A stretch of 64,000 nt of DNA from assembly GCA_035325705.1 (NCBI GenBank), contig DAOKZI010000005.1, forward strand, positions 62,001-126,000, given 5' to 3'. This document shows, piece by piece, positions 45,441-52,979 of this stretch (the first letter of the stretch is position 1; each line of letters starts with the position of its first letter). A program made the translations under genes and the position numbers. This DNA is from Ga0077536 sp035325705. Lineage in GTDB: Bacteria > Pseudomonadota > Gammaproteobacteria > Ga0077536. The notes beneath the pieces are model-generated. The model saw only the letters and a program-made list of their open reading frames with translations. It was not told the DNA's origin and did no database searches.

Positions 45441-46745
45441 ATGAGCGTCGACGTCCGCGGGCTCCTCCTCATCATCGGCCAGCGCGTCCTCAGCGTCGTC
45501 GTCGACGTCTGCCGGCGCTTCGACGCGCAGCGCGGCTTCGACATCGCCGCGGCGCTCGCCTTCACGACGATCCTCGCCCTGGTGCCGCTGCTCGTCGTCG
45601 TCTTCGGCGCGATGTCGCTGTTTCCGGCTTTCCACGCCTGGCAGGGCACGATCGAGCACTTCATCTTTCACAACTTCGTGCCGGCGATGGGCGAGCAGGT
45701 GCAGGCCTATCTCGTCGAGTTCACGACCAAGGCGCGCGAGCTGCGCGCGATCGGCATTGCCTTCCTGGTCGTCACCGTGCTGTCGATGCTCGCGACGATC
45801 GAGACCACCTTCAACGTGATCTGGGGCGTGCGCCGGCACCGGCCGTATGCGGTGCGCTTCCTCGTCTACTGGGCGATCCTGACGCTGGGGCCGCTGCTGA
45901 TCGGCATCGGCATCGTCGCGACCTCGGCGCTGGTGTCGCTGCCGCTGCTGCGCGCCACCGTCGACACCGAGCTCGCGGCTTCGCGTTTCCTGACCTGGCT
46001 GCCGCTGGTCGCGACGACGACGGCCTTCGTGCTCTGTTACAAGCTGATCCCGCACTGCCCGGTGCGCTTGCGCCACGCGCTGATCGGCGGGATCACCGCG
46101 GGCCTCGCCTTCGAGGCGGCGAAACACCTGTTCGCGATCTACGTCACGCAGTTCCCGACGCAGCAGGCGGTGTACGGCGCCTTCGCGACGCTGCCGATCT
46201 TCCTGCTGTGGGTGTATTTGTCGTGGGTCATCGTGCTCGTCGGTGCACAGTTGACGCACAGCCTCGCCGTCGCGCCGGGCCCGCGCCGCGTGCCGCGCGA
46301 AGACTGGCGCGCGAGCGATCTCTACTGCGCGTTCCGTCTGCTGCGACAACTGCATCTCGCTCAGCATCGCGGCGCGGCAGTCGGCAACGACGAGCTGCGC
46401 CGGCTGGAGCCGCTGCTCGATCACGCGCAGATGGACGAGCTGCTGCGCCGGCTGGAGGACGCGCGCTGGATTGCGCAGGACAATCGTTTCCACTGGATGC
46501 TGCTGCGCGATCTGGACGATCTCACGCTCGGCGATCTCGCCCGTATCACGCCGCCGGACGACAGCGTGCTGAGCGTGCCCGCGCCGGCGCTGACGCCGGA
46601 GGACCAGCGCCTGCGCACGCTGCTGATCGAGCAGGCCGCGCGCAGTGCGACGGTGCTGGGCCAGCGCTTGAGCCAGCTCCTCGCCGATTTCGCGACGCCG
46701 GCCGCCGAGGCGCGGCCCGAGCCGCCGCTGCGACGCGTGCAATGA
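45441..46745 (+). CDS. YihY/virulence factor BrkB family inner-membrane protein
   Basis: A 434-residue protein with about six hydrophobic segments in residues 35-275 and the family blocks AALAFTTILALVPLLVV and PTQQAVYGAFATLPIFLLWVYLSW. The family was once called RNase BN, which is now known to be wrong; it may be a transporter or flippase. The extra 150-residue cytoplasmic tail after residue 285 is common in gammaproteobacteria. Its stop overlaps acyP. Confidence 0.9.
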   Translation: MSVDVRGLLLIIGQRVLSVVVDVCRRFDAQRGFDIAAALAFTTILALVPLLVVVFGAMSLFPAFHAWQGTIEHFIFHNFVPAMGEQVQAYLVEFTTKARELRAIGIAFLVVTVLSMLATIETTFNVIWGVRRHRPYAVRFLVYWAILTLGPLLIGIGIVATSALVSLPLLRATVDTELAASRFLTWLPLVATTTAFVLCYKLIPHCPVRLRHALIGGITAGLAFEAAKHLFAIYVTQFPTQQAVYGAFATLPIFLLWVYLSWVIVLVGAQLTHSLAVAPGPRRVPREDWRASDLYCAFRLLRQLHLAQHRGAAVGNDELRRLEPLLDHAQMDELLRRLEDARWIAQDNRFHWMLLRDLDDLTLGDLARITPPDDSVLSVPAPALTPEDQRLRTLLIEQAARSATVLGQRLSQLLADFATPAAEARPEPPLRRVQ

Positions 46746-47008
46746 AGACCCGCCGCTATCTGATCGAAGGGCGAGTGCAGGGCGTCTTCTACCGCCAGTC
46801 GACGCGTCACGAAGCACGGCGCCTCGGGCTCGCGGGCTGGGTGCGCAATCTCGAGGATGGACGCGTCGAAGTGCTCGCGCGGGGCCCGCAGGAGCTGCTC
46901 GAAGCCTTCGAACGCTGGCTCGCGCAGGGGCCGCCCCGCGCGCAGGTGACCGGCGTCTCGACGCAGGACAGCGAGATCGCGGCCGGCGACGACTTCGTCG
47001 TGCGCTGA
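46742..47008 (+). CDS. acyP: Acylphosphatase
   Basis: Acylphosphatase hydrolyses the carboxyl-phosphate bond of acyl phosphates. The 88-residue product has the catalytic Arg18 in GRVQGVFYRQST and Asn36 in GWVRNLEDGRVEV, both diagnostic. The ATG overlaps the yihY stop (ATGA). Confidence 0.95.
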   Translation: MKTRRYLIEGRVQGVFYRQSTRHEARRLGLAGWVRNLEDGRVEVLARGPQELLEAFERWLAQGPPRAQVTGVSTQDSEIAAGDDFVVR

Positions 47009-47037
47009 GCGGATCGGGCGGCGACGGATCTTTGTCC

Positions 47038-48600
47038 ATGGCCCGCCGTTTCGACGCCGTTTCGCGTGGCGATGCGCTCGCCGCCGTGCTCCTGTTCGCC
47101 GGCAGCCTCACGCTCTTCGCGTGGACCTCCGTGCGCCCCGAGCTCAACGGGCTGCTGTCGGATTCCTACGTCTATCTGGCGGCGGCCGAGGCGCTCGGGC
47201 GCGATCATGCGCTGCTCGCCCACATCGCCGCGACCTATCCGTTTCCGCCGCTCTTTCCGCTCGTGCTCGGCGCGGTCGGCGGCGGCAGCGCCGCGCCCGA
47301 GCGCAGCTATCTGTTCGGCGCCGTGCTGCTCGCGGGCGTGACGGTGCTGCTGCTGCGCTGGCTGCGCGCGGAAGGCGTGCCGCTCATCGGCGCGGCACTC
47401 GCCGCGCTCGCCTTCGCCGTGCTGCCGCTGACTTTGCAGATCGCGATGGGGATACTCAGCGAGCCGCTGTTCATGGCCTTCGTATTCGGCGCGATGCTCG
47501 CGCTGCCGGCGCGCGGCACGGCCGGCCGCGATCTCGCGCGCCGCTACGCGCTCGCGGCGCTGTGCGTCGCGGCCGCGAGCCTGACGCGCAGCGTCGGCGT
47601 CGCCGCGATCGCGGCCTTCGTGCTGCACTGGGCCTGGCATCGCGGCTGGCGCGTGACGCGCAGCCCGCCCTTGATTGCCGCGCTGCCGTTCGGGCTATGG
47701 ACGCTGGTGAAAACGCTGCGCGGCTGGAACGACTATGCCGTCGGCGCGCTGAGCGGGCGCGATCCCTTGCGCCTGCTCCACGTCAATCTCGAGGCCTGGC
47801 AGGCCTTCGCCGTGCGCGCCGTCGACTCGATGTCGCGCCCGCATACCGGCGTCGCGCTCGCGCTGCTCGGTGCGATCGCCGCACTCGTGTGGCTGCTGCG
47901 GCTCGCGCGCGGCCGCTTCGATGCGTATTACGTCGCTGCCTATCTCGCGATCATGGCCGTCTGGCCGTACCCGCATCATGCGGCGCGCTTTCTGTTCGTG
48001 CTGCTGCCGCTGGCGCTCGCCTACGCGGTGCTCGGCGTGACGCGCCTCGTGGCGCGCCTCGACACCGGCCGCGGCCTCCAGCGCGGGGCGGTGGCGCTCG
48101 TGCCGATCGCGGTGTTGCTGCTCGCGCTGCCGAGCAGCTCGACGCTGCTCGGCGCGCTGTGGCGCGAGCGGGATCCGGCGCTCGCGACGGCGATGCGGGC
48201 GCCTTCCTGGTATCAGTCCGCGCGCGGCGCCGCGCTGGCCAGCGCGCGCTTCGGTCGTCGCCTCGTCGAGTTCCAGCGCGCGACGCTCGCGCAAGTGCCG
48301 CCGGAGGCCTGCGTTGCGTCCGTGATTCCCCAGCAGGTGTTGGTCTACGGCCCGCGCCGCGGCGTGGATCTGACGCAGGTCGCAGCGCGCGGCCGCAGCT
48401 TGGAGGAGACCTTCGCCGCATGTCCCTACGTGCTGATGATCGCGGCGCGGCCGTATCCGCCGGTCGCGGGCGTCGGCAGCCTGTTTCCGCTGGAGACGAT
48501 CGAGGCGCGCATGGAAGTGATCGCCGTCGAACGCGATCGCCCCGACGATCCGCACAGCGCGCTGGTCGCGATGCTCGCCCGCGTGGACCGCGGACCGTGA
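47038..48600 (+). CDS. GT-C-like glycosyltransferase family integral membrane protein
   Basis: A 520-residue polytopic protein with about ten hydrophobic segments. The first loop holds LLSDSYVYLAAAEALG, with an Asp where GT-C enzymes have their catalytic acid, followed by YPFPPLFPLVLGAV and SEPLFMAFVFGAML, the shape of PMT/ArnT-like proteins. The last 130 residues are a soluble C-terminal part. I start at the ATG 47038; a TTG at 47032 is possible. Substrate is unknown. Confidence 0.7.
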   Translation: MARRFDAVSRGDALAAVLLFAGSLTLFAWTSVRPELNGLLSDSYVYLAAAEALGRDHALLAHIAATYPFPPLFPLVLGAVGGGSAAPERSYLFGAVLLAGVTVLLLRWLRAEGVPLIGAALAALAFAVLPLTLQIAMGILSEPLFMAFVFGAMLALPARGTAGRDLARRYALAALCVAAASLTRSVGVAAIAAFVLHWAWHRGWRVTRSPPLIAALPFGLWTLVKTLRGWNDYAVGALSGRDPLRLLHVNLEAWQAFAVRAVDSMSRPHTGVALALLGAIAALVWLLRLARGRFDAYYVAAYLAIMAVWPYPHHAARFLFVLLPLALAYAVLGVTRLVARLDTGRGLQRGAVALVPIAVLLLALPSSSTLLGALWRERDPALATAMRAPSWYQSARGAALASARFGRRLVEFQRATLAQVPPEACVASVIPQQVLVYGPRRGVDLTQVAARGRSLEETFAACPYVLMIAARPYPPVAGVGSLFPLETIEARMEVIAVERDRPDDPHSALVAMLARVDRGP

Positions 48601-48636
48601 CGAAGAACGCGCGCAACGCGGAGCCGTTTTGCCTTC

Positions 48637-48776
48637 GTAGCCCGGATGAGCGCAGCGAATCCGGGGTTCGGCCCTGTGGGCGCTCGGAATCTTTCTACGC
48701 GACGCACGAGGCACACTCGAACGAGCGTGCCTCGGCGAGTGCTTGATCCCGGATTCGCTGCGCTCATCCGGGCTAC
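48637..48776. repeat. Family B palindromic repeat, copy 2
   Basis: A 140-base element between a convergent gene pair. Its core (GCGCTCGGAATCTTTC and the following CGCGACGCACGAGGCAC) also appears, slightly changed, in copies at 51046 and 52683. Confidence 0.85.
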
Positions 48777-48787
48777 AAGAAGTACGA

Positions 48788-49996
48788 TCAGCCTTCGGCG
48801 TAGCGTTTGATGATCTGCTTGCCGAGCGCCATCATGTGGACCTGATCCGGGCCGTCGGCCTGGCGACACCAGCGCGCATAGCTGAAGGCCTCGGCCATGA
48901 AGTAGTCTGCGGTGAGGCCGCCGGCGCCGTGGATCTGCATGCAGCGATCGATCACCGTCTGCGCCATCAGCGGTACGGTGATCTTGGTCGCCGCGATCAT
49001 GTCCATCGCTTCCTTCGCCCCGACCTCGTCCATGCGCTGCGCGGTCTTCAAGGTCAGCAGCCGCGCCTGCTCGACCTCGGCGAAGCTCTTCGCGATGTCC
49101 TCGCGCACCGACTGGTGCTCGGCGAGCTTCCTGCCGAAGGTCGTGCGCGACACGCTGCGGCGGCAGGCGAACTCCAGCGCGCGCTGCGCGCAGCCGATGA
49201 GGCGCATGCAGTGGTGGATGCGGCCGGGTCCGAGGCGCCCCTGCGCGATCTCGAAGCCGCGGCCCTCGCCGAGCAGGATGTTCTCCGCCGGCACGCGCAC
49301 ATCGTCGAAAACGACTTCGGCGTGGCCCTGCGGCGCGTCGTCGTAACCGAGCGTCGTCAGCGGCCGCACGACGCGCACGCCCGGCGTGTCCTTGGGCACG
49401 AGGATCTGACTCTGCTGCAAGTGGCGATTCGGATTGTCGGGATCGGACTTGCCCATCACGATGAAGATCTTCGTGCGCTCGTACATCGCGTTCGTGATGA
49501 ACCATTTGCGGCCGTTGATCACGTAAGAGTCGCCGTCGCGGCGGATCGAAGTCTGCACGTTGGTCGCATCGCTGGACGCGACGTCCGGCTCGGTCATCGC
49601 GTAGCTCGAGCGGATCTCGCCGGCGAGCAGCGGCTTCAGCCACTGTTCCTGCTGCGCCGGCGTGCCGTACTTCATGAACACTTCCATGTTGCCGGTGTCG
49701 GGCGCGTTGCAGTTGAAGACTTCCGGGCTCCACAGCACGCGGCCCATGATCTCCGCCAGCGGCGCGTACTGCGCGTTGGTGAGGCCGCCGTGACCCGCCG
49801 GCACGAACAAATTCCACAGACCCTCGGCGCGCGCCTTTGCCTTGAGCTCCTCCATCAGCGGCACGGTGGCAAAACGATTCGGCATCGCATGCAACTGTTC
49901 GTCGTAGCGATGCTCGTGCGGATAGACATGCTTGTCCATGAAAGCCTGCAAGCGGTCGGCGAGGCCGGCGGGATCGGAGAAGAGCGGCTCGTGCAT
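48788..49996 (-). CDS. Acyl-CoA dehydrogenase family protein
   Basis: A 402-residue flavoprotein of the ACAD10/11-like branch. Family blocks include SSYAMTEPDVASSDATN (FAD and substrate region), INGRKWFITNAM, RRSVSRTTFGRKLAEHQSV and the C-terminal IHGAGGLTADYFMAEAFSYAR. It oxidises an acyl-CoA to the 2,3-enoyl-CoA, with electrons passed to ETF. The ATG at 49996 is chosen; the open frame runs on to 50128 only because it reads through a repeat. It could feed the enoyl-CoA hydratase at 61360. Confidence 0.92.
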   Translation of the reverse strand: MHEPLFSDPAGLADRLQAFMDKHVYPHEHRYDEQLHAMPNRFATVPLMEELKAKARAEGLWNLFVPAGHGGLTNAQYAPLAEIMGRVLWSPEVFNCNAPDTGNMEVFMKYGTPAQQEQWLKPLLAGEIRSSYAMTEPDVASSDATNVQTSIRRDGDSYVINGRKWFITNAMYERTKIFIVMGKSDPDNPNRHLQQSQILVPKDTPGVRVVRPLTTLGYDDAPQGHAEVVFDDVRVPAENILLGEGRGFEIAQGRLGPGRIHHCMRLIGCAQRALEFACRRSVSRTTFGRKLAEHQSVREDIAKSFAEVEQARLLTLKTAQRMDEVGAKEAMDMIAATKITVPLMAQTVIDRCMQIHGAGGLTADYFMAEAFSYARWCRQADGPDQVHMMALGKQIIKRYAEG

Positions 49997-50026
49997 CGGC
50001 GTGATGTCCTGTGTGGGTTTGACCGG

Positions 50027-50032
50027 ATTATA
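50027..50032 (-). promoter_or_regulatory. -10 element of the acyl-CoA dehydrogenase gene
   Basis: A perfect TATAAT on the minus strand, about 30 bases before the start codon; the -35 region is weak and lies at the edge of a family A repeat. Confidence 0.5.
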
Positions 50033-50049
50033 CGCTGCGACGATCTGTC

Positions 50050-50137
50050 GTCGCCCGGGTGGAGCGCGCAACCCAGGATCGGCGTGTCGGCGCGGTGAAG
50101 ATCCCGGGTTGCGCGCTGCGCGCTCCACCCGGGCTAC
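50050..50137. repeat. Family A palindromic repeat, copy 6
   Basis: An 88-base element (first arm GTCGCCCGGGTGGAGCGCGC, one base off the usual GTAG; second arm ending CACCCGGGCTAC at 50137). It lies between two minus-strand genes. Confidence 0.8.
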
Positions 50138-50149
50138 GAAAGGCTGTCT

Positions 50150-50947
50150 CTAAACCTTCGTCGCCCGCGTCATCAGGAAATGCTGGCGCACGGTGTTGCC
50201 GCGCCAGTATTGGGCGATCAGCGCGTCGAATTCCGCGCGGAACTGCGCGAGGCGTGCGGGTTCGTCCTTCAGGGTCTGCACCAGCTTGATCACCGGCGCG
50301 GCCGTCGCTTCGAAAGTCTGGCGATAATGCGCCGGGCTCAACGCGGGCACCGACATCAGCTCGCGCTCGAACACGAGATCGGTGACGGCCGCGCCCAGGC
50401 GTTCACGCACGCATTCGTCGCGTCCCCAGTCGGTCGTCGGCGGCACGCCGGGCGGCGGCGGCAGATAGCGGTTGATGAGCCCGAACAGTAGGCCGGTGAA
50501 CATCTCCGGCGGCCAAGTCGAGAAGGCGATGCGGCCGCCCGGCTTCAGGACGCGCAGCATCTCGGCGATCGTGACTTCGGGGCGGGGGCCGAACATGTGG
50601 CCGAACTGGCTCAGCACGACGTCGAATTCGCCGTCGGCAAAGGGCAGCGCCTCGACGTCGCCTTCGGTGAAGTCGATATCGACGCCGGCGACTTCGGCAT
50701 TGTGCCGCGCGCGGGCGAGCAATGCGGGCGCGAGATCCAGGCCGCGCACCCGCGCGCCGAGCTGCGCCGCCGTGACCGCGACGACGCCGGTGCCGCAGGC
50801 GACGTCGAGCACGCGCTGGCCGGCCGTCACGCCCGCAAACTGCACGAGCGCGGCGGCCGGGATCGTCGTGATCGCTTCGAGCGGCGCGAACAGCGCCCAG
50901 CCCTCGCGCTGGGCGGCCTTGAAACCGGCAAAGGGATCCTTGTTCAT
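50150..50947 (-). CDS. Class I SAM-dependent methyltransferase (UbiE/Methyltransf_11 type)
   Basis: A 265-residue protein with motif I VLDVACGTGVVAVTAAQLG, acidic loop GLDLAPALLARARHNAEVAG, EGDVEALPFADGEFDVVLSQFGHMF and MLRVLKPGGRIAFSTWPPE. Related proteins methylate small molecules; the substrate is not predictable. It stands alone on the minus strand between two repeats; the 269-base gap upstream holds only repeat 7 and no gene. Confidence 0.85.
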   Translation of the reverse strand: MNKDPFAGFKAAQREGWALFAPLEAITTIPAAALVQFAGVTAGQRVLDVACGTGVVAVTAAQLGARVRGLDLAPALLARARHNAEVAGVDIDFTEGDVEALPFADGEFDVVLSQFGHMFGPRPEVTIAEMLRVLKPGGRIAFSTWPPEMFTGLLFGLINRYLPPPPGVPPTTDWGRDECVRERLGAAVTDLVFERELMSVPALSPAHYRQTFEATAAPVIKLVQTLKDEPARLAQFRAEFDALIAQYWRGNTVRQHFLMTRATKV

Positions 50948-51045
50948 GGATGCTTTCTCCTCTTCATCGTTCTCGCGTATGGGCCGCGGTTGGCGTAGAC
51001 ATGCCCGCCCGGATTCCGCTATGAAGCCGCGGCTTCGTTCTTTTC

Positions 51046-51184
51046 GTAGCCCGGATGAGCAACGCGAATCCGGGGTTCGGCGTGTCGGCGCTCCGAATCT
51101 TTCGGCGCGATGCGCGAAGCACGCTGGAACGGCCGCGCGGCGACTGGCGCCCGACCCCGGATTCGCGTTGCTCATCCGGGCTAC
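51046..51184. repeat. Family B palindromic repeat, copy 3
   Basis: A 139-base element, one base shorter than copy 2, with arm variant GATGAGCAACGCGAATCCGG: both arms carry the same CAACG change, so the palindrome is kept by compensating substitutions. Confidence 0.85.
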
Positions 51185-51216
51185 AAGAACGCGCTCGGCG
51201 CGGCAGCGATCGCGCT

Positions 51217-52254
51217 TCATCTCGCCGCCAGCCGATAAAGGCTGCCGACGACGCTCGGCGCATAGCGCCCCGGTGCGAAACGTCTTGCCAGCGCCGCTTT
51301 CGCGCGCCAGCCCGTGCAGTGACCGGGCGCGACGATGCGCGGCTCGATCAGCGCGGCGAGATCGCGCGTCGTGTCCTCGATGCGCTGTTCCATGATCTTG
51401 CCGGCCAGATGGTAGCCGCCGAGCACGACGTCGATCGGTGCGCCGGGGAAGGCCGCCTGGGCGCCGAGGCAGGCGTTGACGATGCCGGCATGGGAACACG
51501 CGGACAGCACGCTGAGGCCGCGGCCGCGCACGCGGGCGGCGAGGAAGCGCTCGTCCATGATCAGCGGATCGGCCTCGAGCCGGCCGTCGCGGAAGGAATG
51601 ATGGCCGGCGAGCCCCGTCTCATAAGCCGTCACGCGTGCAATCGCGCCGCTGCCGTAGAAGAAGGACGCGACCGCATGCGGCTCGGCCTCCTTCGCGAGC
51701 GTGCCGCCGGCGGCGGCGAGCGCCTCGAAGCCAGGCTCCGTCGCGAGCAGCAGCAGCGTGCCGTTCGCGGTCATGAGGCCGCGCTGGTCCGGCCGGTCGG
51801 GATGGACGTCGACGACGGGCGGCGGCAGGCCCGCGGCGGCGCGGGCCTTTGCGATGGCCGCGATCACGCGCGGAAAGCCGCCGCTGTGATCGAAATGCCA
51901 GTGCGACAGGAACACGAGCTCGATGCTCGCGAGATCGATCGCCAGCCGCTGCGCGTTCGCGAGCCACAGCTCGGCGTACGGCCCGACGTCGAACAGCACG
52001 CGGTGGATCTCTTCTCCCCGTCGTGCGCTGGCAAGCACCGAATAGCCGTGACAGGCGCAACAGAGCTGATCCATCACGACCTTGCAGTCGTGGCCCTCGT
52101 GCACGCGGTCCGGCGCGCGACGCTCGGCGAGCTGCAGCACCTCGGGGATCTGCGGCACGCCATCGTCGACGCTGGAAAGCGTGTCGGTCTCGTTGTCGAC
52201 GACGACGAGCAGGTCCAGTGCATCGAGCTCGGGCGGGTGGGGGTGATCGGCCAT
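51217..52254 (-). CDS. MBL-fold metallohydrolase of the COG1237 type
   Basis: A 345-residue MBL protein with SHWHFDHSGGFPRVI (HxHxDH), CSHAGIVN and VVLGGYHL blocks, as in COG1237 proteins related to the archaeal dihydropterin-type MBL synthases. The function in bacteria is unproven. GAGGAGG lies just before the ATG at 52254; TACACT on the minus strand (52287-52282) may be its -10 box. The early Cys pair CCACHG may add a metal site. Confidence 0.8.
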   Translation of the reverse strand: MADHPHPPELDALDLLVVVDNETDTLSSVDDGVPQIPEVLQLAERRAPDRVHEGHDCKVVMDQLCCACHGYSVLASARRGEEIHRVLFDVGPYAELWLANAQRLAIDLASIELVFLSHWHFDHSGGFPRVIAAIAKARAAAGLPPPVVDVHPDRPDQRGLMTANGTLLLLATEPGFEALAAAGGTLAKEAEPHAVASFFYGSGAIARVTAYETGLAGHHSFRDGRLEADPLIMDERFLAARVRGRGLSVLSACSHAGIVNACLGAQAAFPGAPIDVVLGGYHLAGKIMEQRIEDTTRDLAALIEPRIVAPGHCTGWRAKAALARRFAPGRYAPSVVGSLYRLAAR

Positions 52255-52363
52255 GCAAGCGCCTCCTCGGGTGAGGAACGGAGTGTAGCGAACCGCGTGC
52301 ACGCTGGGAGCGCCGAGGCCGGCTTGCTACATTGCCGGCGGTCCACGACCGACGTGTGAGGCA

Positions 52364-52570
52364 TTGCAGTGCAATACGATCCGGTCATCAAGCCTGCACG
52401 ATCGCGGCTTCGTGGGCGAAGGGCTCAACGCCTATCTGCTGGTGATCGATCCCGCAACCGTCGCGCCGCTGCTGCCGACCGTCGAGCACGATCTGCCGGC
52501 CGGTGCGAAGCGCTTGGTGCAGAAGTCGCGCAGCATTCACTACACGATCGTCGGCGGTGAGGTGGGCTCG
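52364..52570 (+). pseudogene. C-terminal remnant of an amidohydrolase (D-aminoacylase-like)
   Basis: The frame contains HDRGFVGEGLNAYLLVIDP, ATVAPLLPTVEHDLPAGAKRLVQ and IHYTIVGGEV. This is the pattern of the last 50-60 residues of D-aminoacylase/dihydroorotase-type amidohydrolases, where one expects NADLLVIDP; here the Asp is Tyr. The catalytic barrel is missing upstream, and downstream the frame runs into a family C repeat that gives the stop at 52615. A weak extended -10 (TGcTACATT, 52325-52333) lies ahead. Identification is from memory of the family pattern. Confidence 0.5.
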
Positions 52571-52673
52571 GACGATAGGTCTTCGTCGCCGCGGCCCCCT
52601 CGTAGGTTGGGCTGACGAAGGAAGCCCAACATTGGGCGCCGAACGTTGGGCTTCCTTCGTCAGCCCAACCTAC
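52565..52673. repeat. Family C repeat with a perfect 29-bp inverted pair
   Basis: It begins with CTCGGACGATAGGTCTTCGT, the same words that end hda. The arm at 52602-52630 and its exact inverse at 52645-52673 form a 29-bp stem with a 14-base loop, which makes a strong hairpin. Confidence 0.9.
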
Positions 52674-52682
52674 GCCTTTGCT

Positions 52683-52760
52683 GTAGCCCGGATGAGCGCA
52701 GCGAATCCGGGGTCCGGCAGGTGAGCGCTCGAATCCTTCCACGCGATGCACGACGCAAAC
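52683..52760. repeat. Family B repeat, right-truncated
   Basis: The left arm GTAGCCCGGATGAGCGCAGC and the first half of the conserved core (GAGCGCTCGAATCCTTCC, GCGATGCACGACGC) are present; the right arm is absent. It ends just before the carboxylase operator. Confidence 0.8.
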
Positions 52761-52770
52761 CCGGCACCGG

Positions 52771-52839
52771 CTTTTACTTTAAGTCATAGATCATTTTCCC
52801 GGCGTGCAAGTTAATCCCGGCGTGCATCGTCATTAGACT
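52771..52839 (+). promoter_or_regulatory. Promoter and operator of the carboxylase operon
   Basis: TTAATC (52811-52816), a 17-base spacer and TAGACT (52834-52839) form a sigma-70-type promoter. Just upstream, 52771-52799 reads CTTTTACTT, three bases, GTCA, one base, AGATCATTT, one base, CC. The same box, the same 11-base gap and the same promoter geometry occur at 60147-60215. Its place (about -75 to -47 from the likely start) fits an activator site for the LysR protein. Leader about 130 bases. Confidence 0.75.
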
Positions 52840-52979
52840 CCTACCCGTCCTGCCGGGCTTGCGTCGAGCAAGCCCAGGACGCGGGCCCGCCGGCGCACGG
52901 CGGCCGTCGCTGCGCATGAGGGTCCGGGCTGCCGCCCGCCTCGTGTCCCGGCCTCGATGTGCAACCGCGGGGAGGAGCC

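Noticed and set aside
49997..50128. N-terminal extension of the acyl-CoA dehydrogenase
   Set aside because: The extra codons are a family A repeat and the -10 box; MHEPLF at 49996 is the family-like start.
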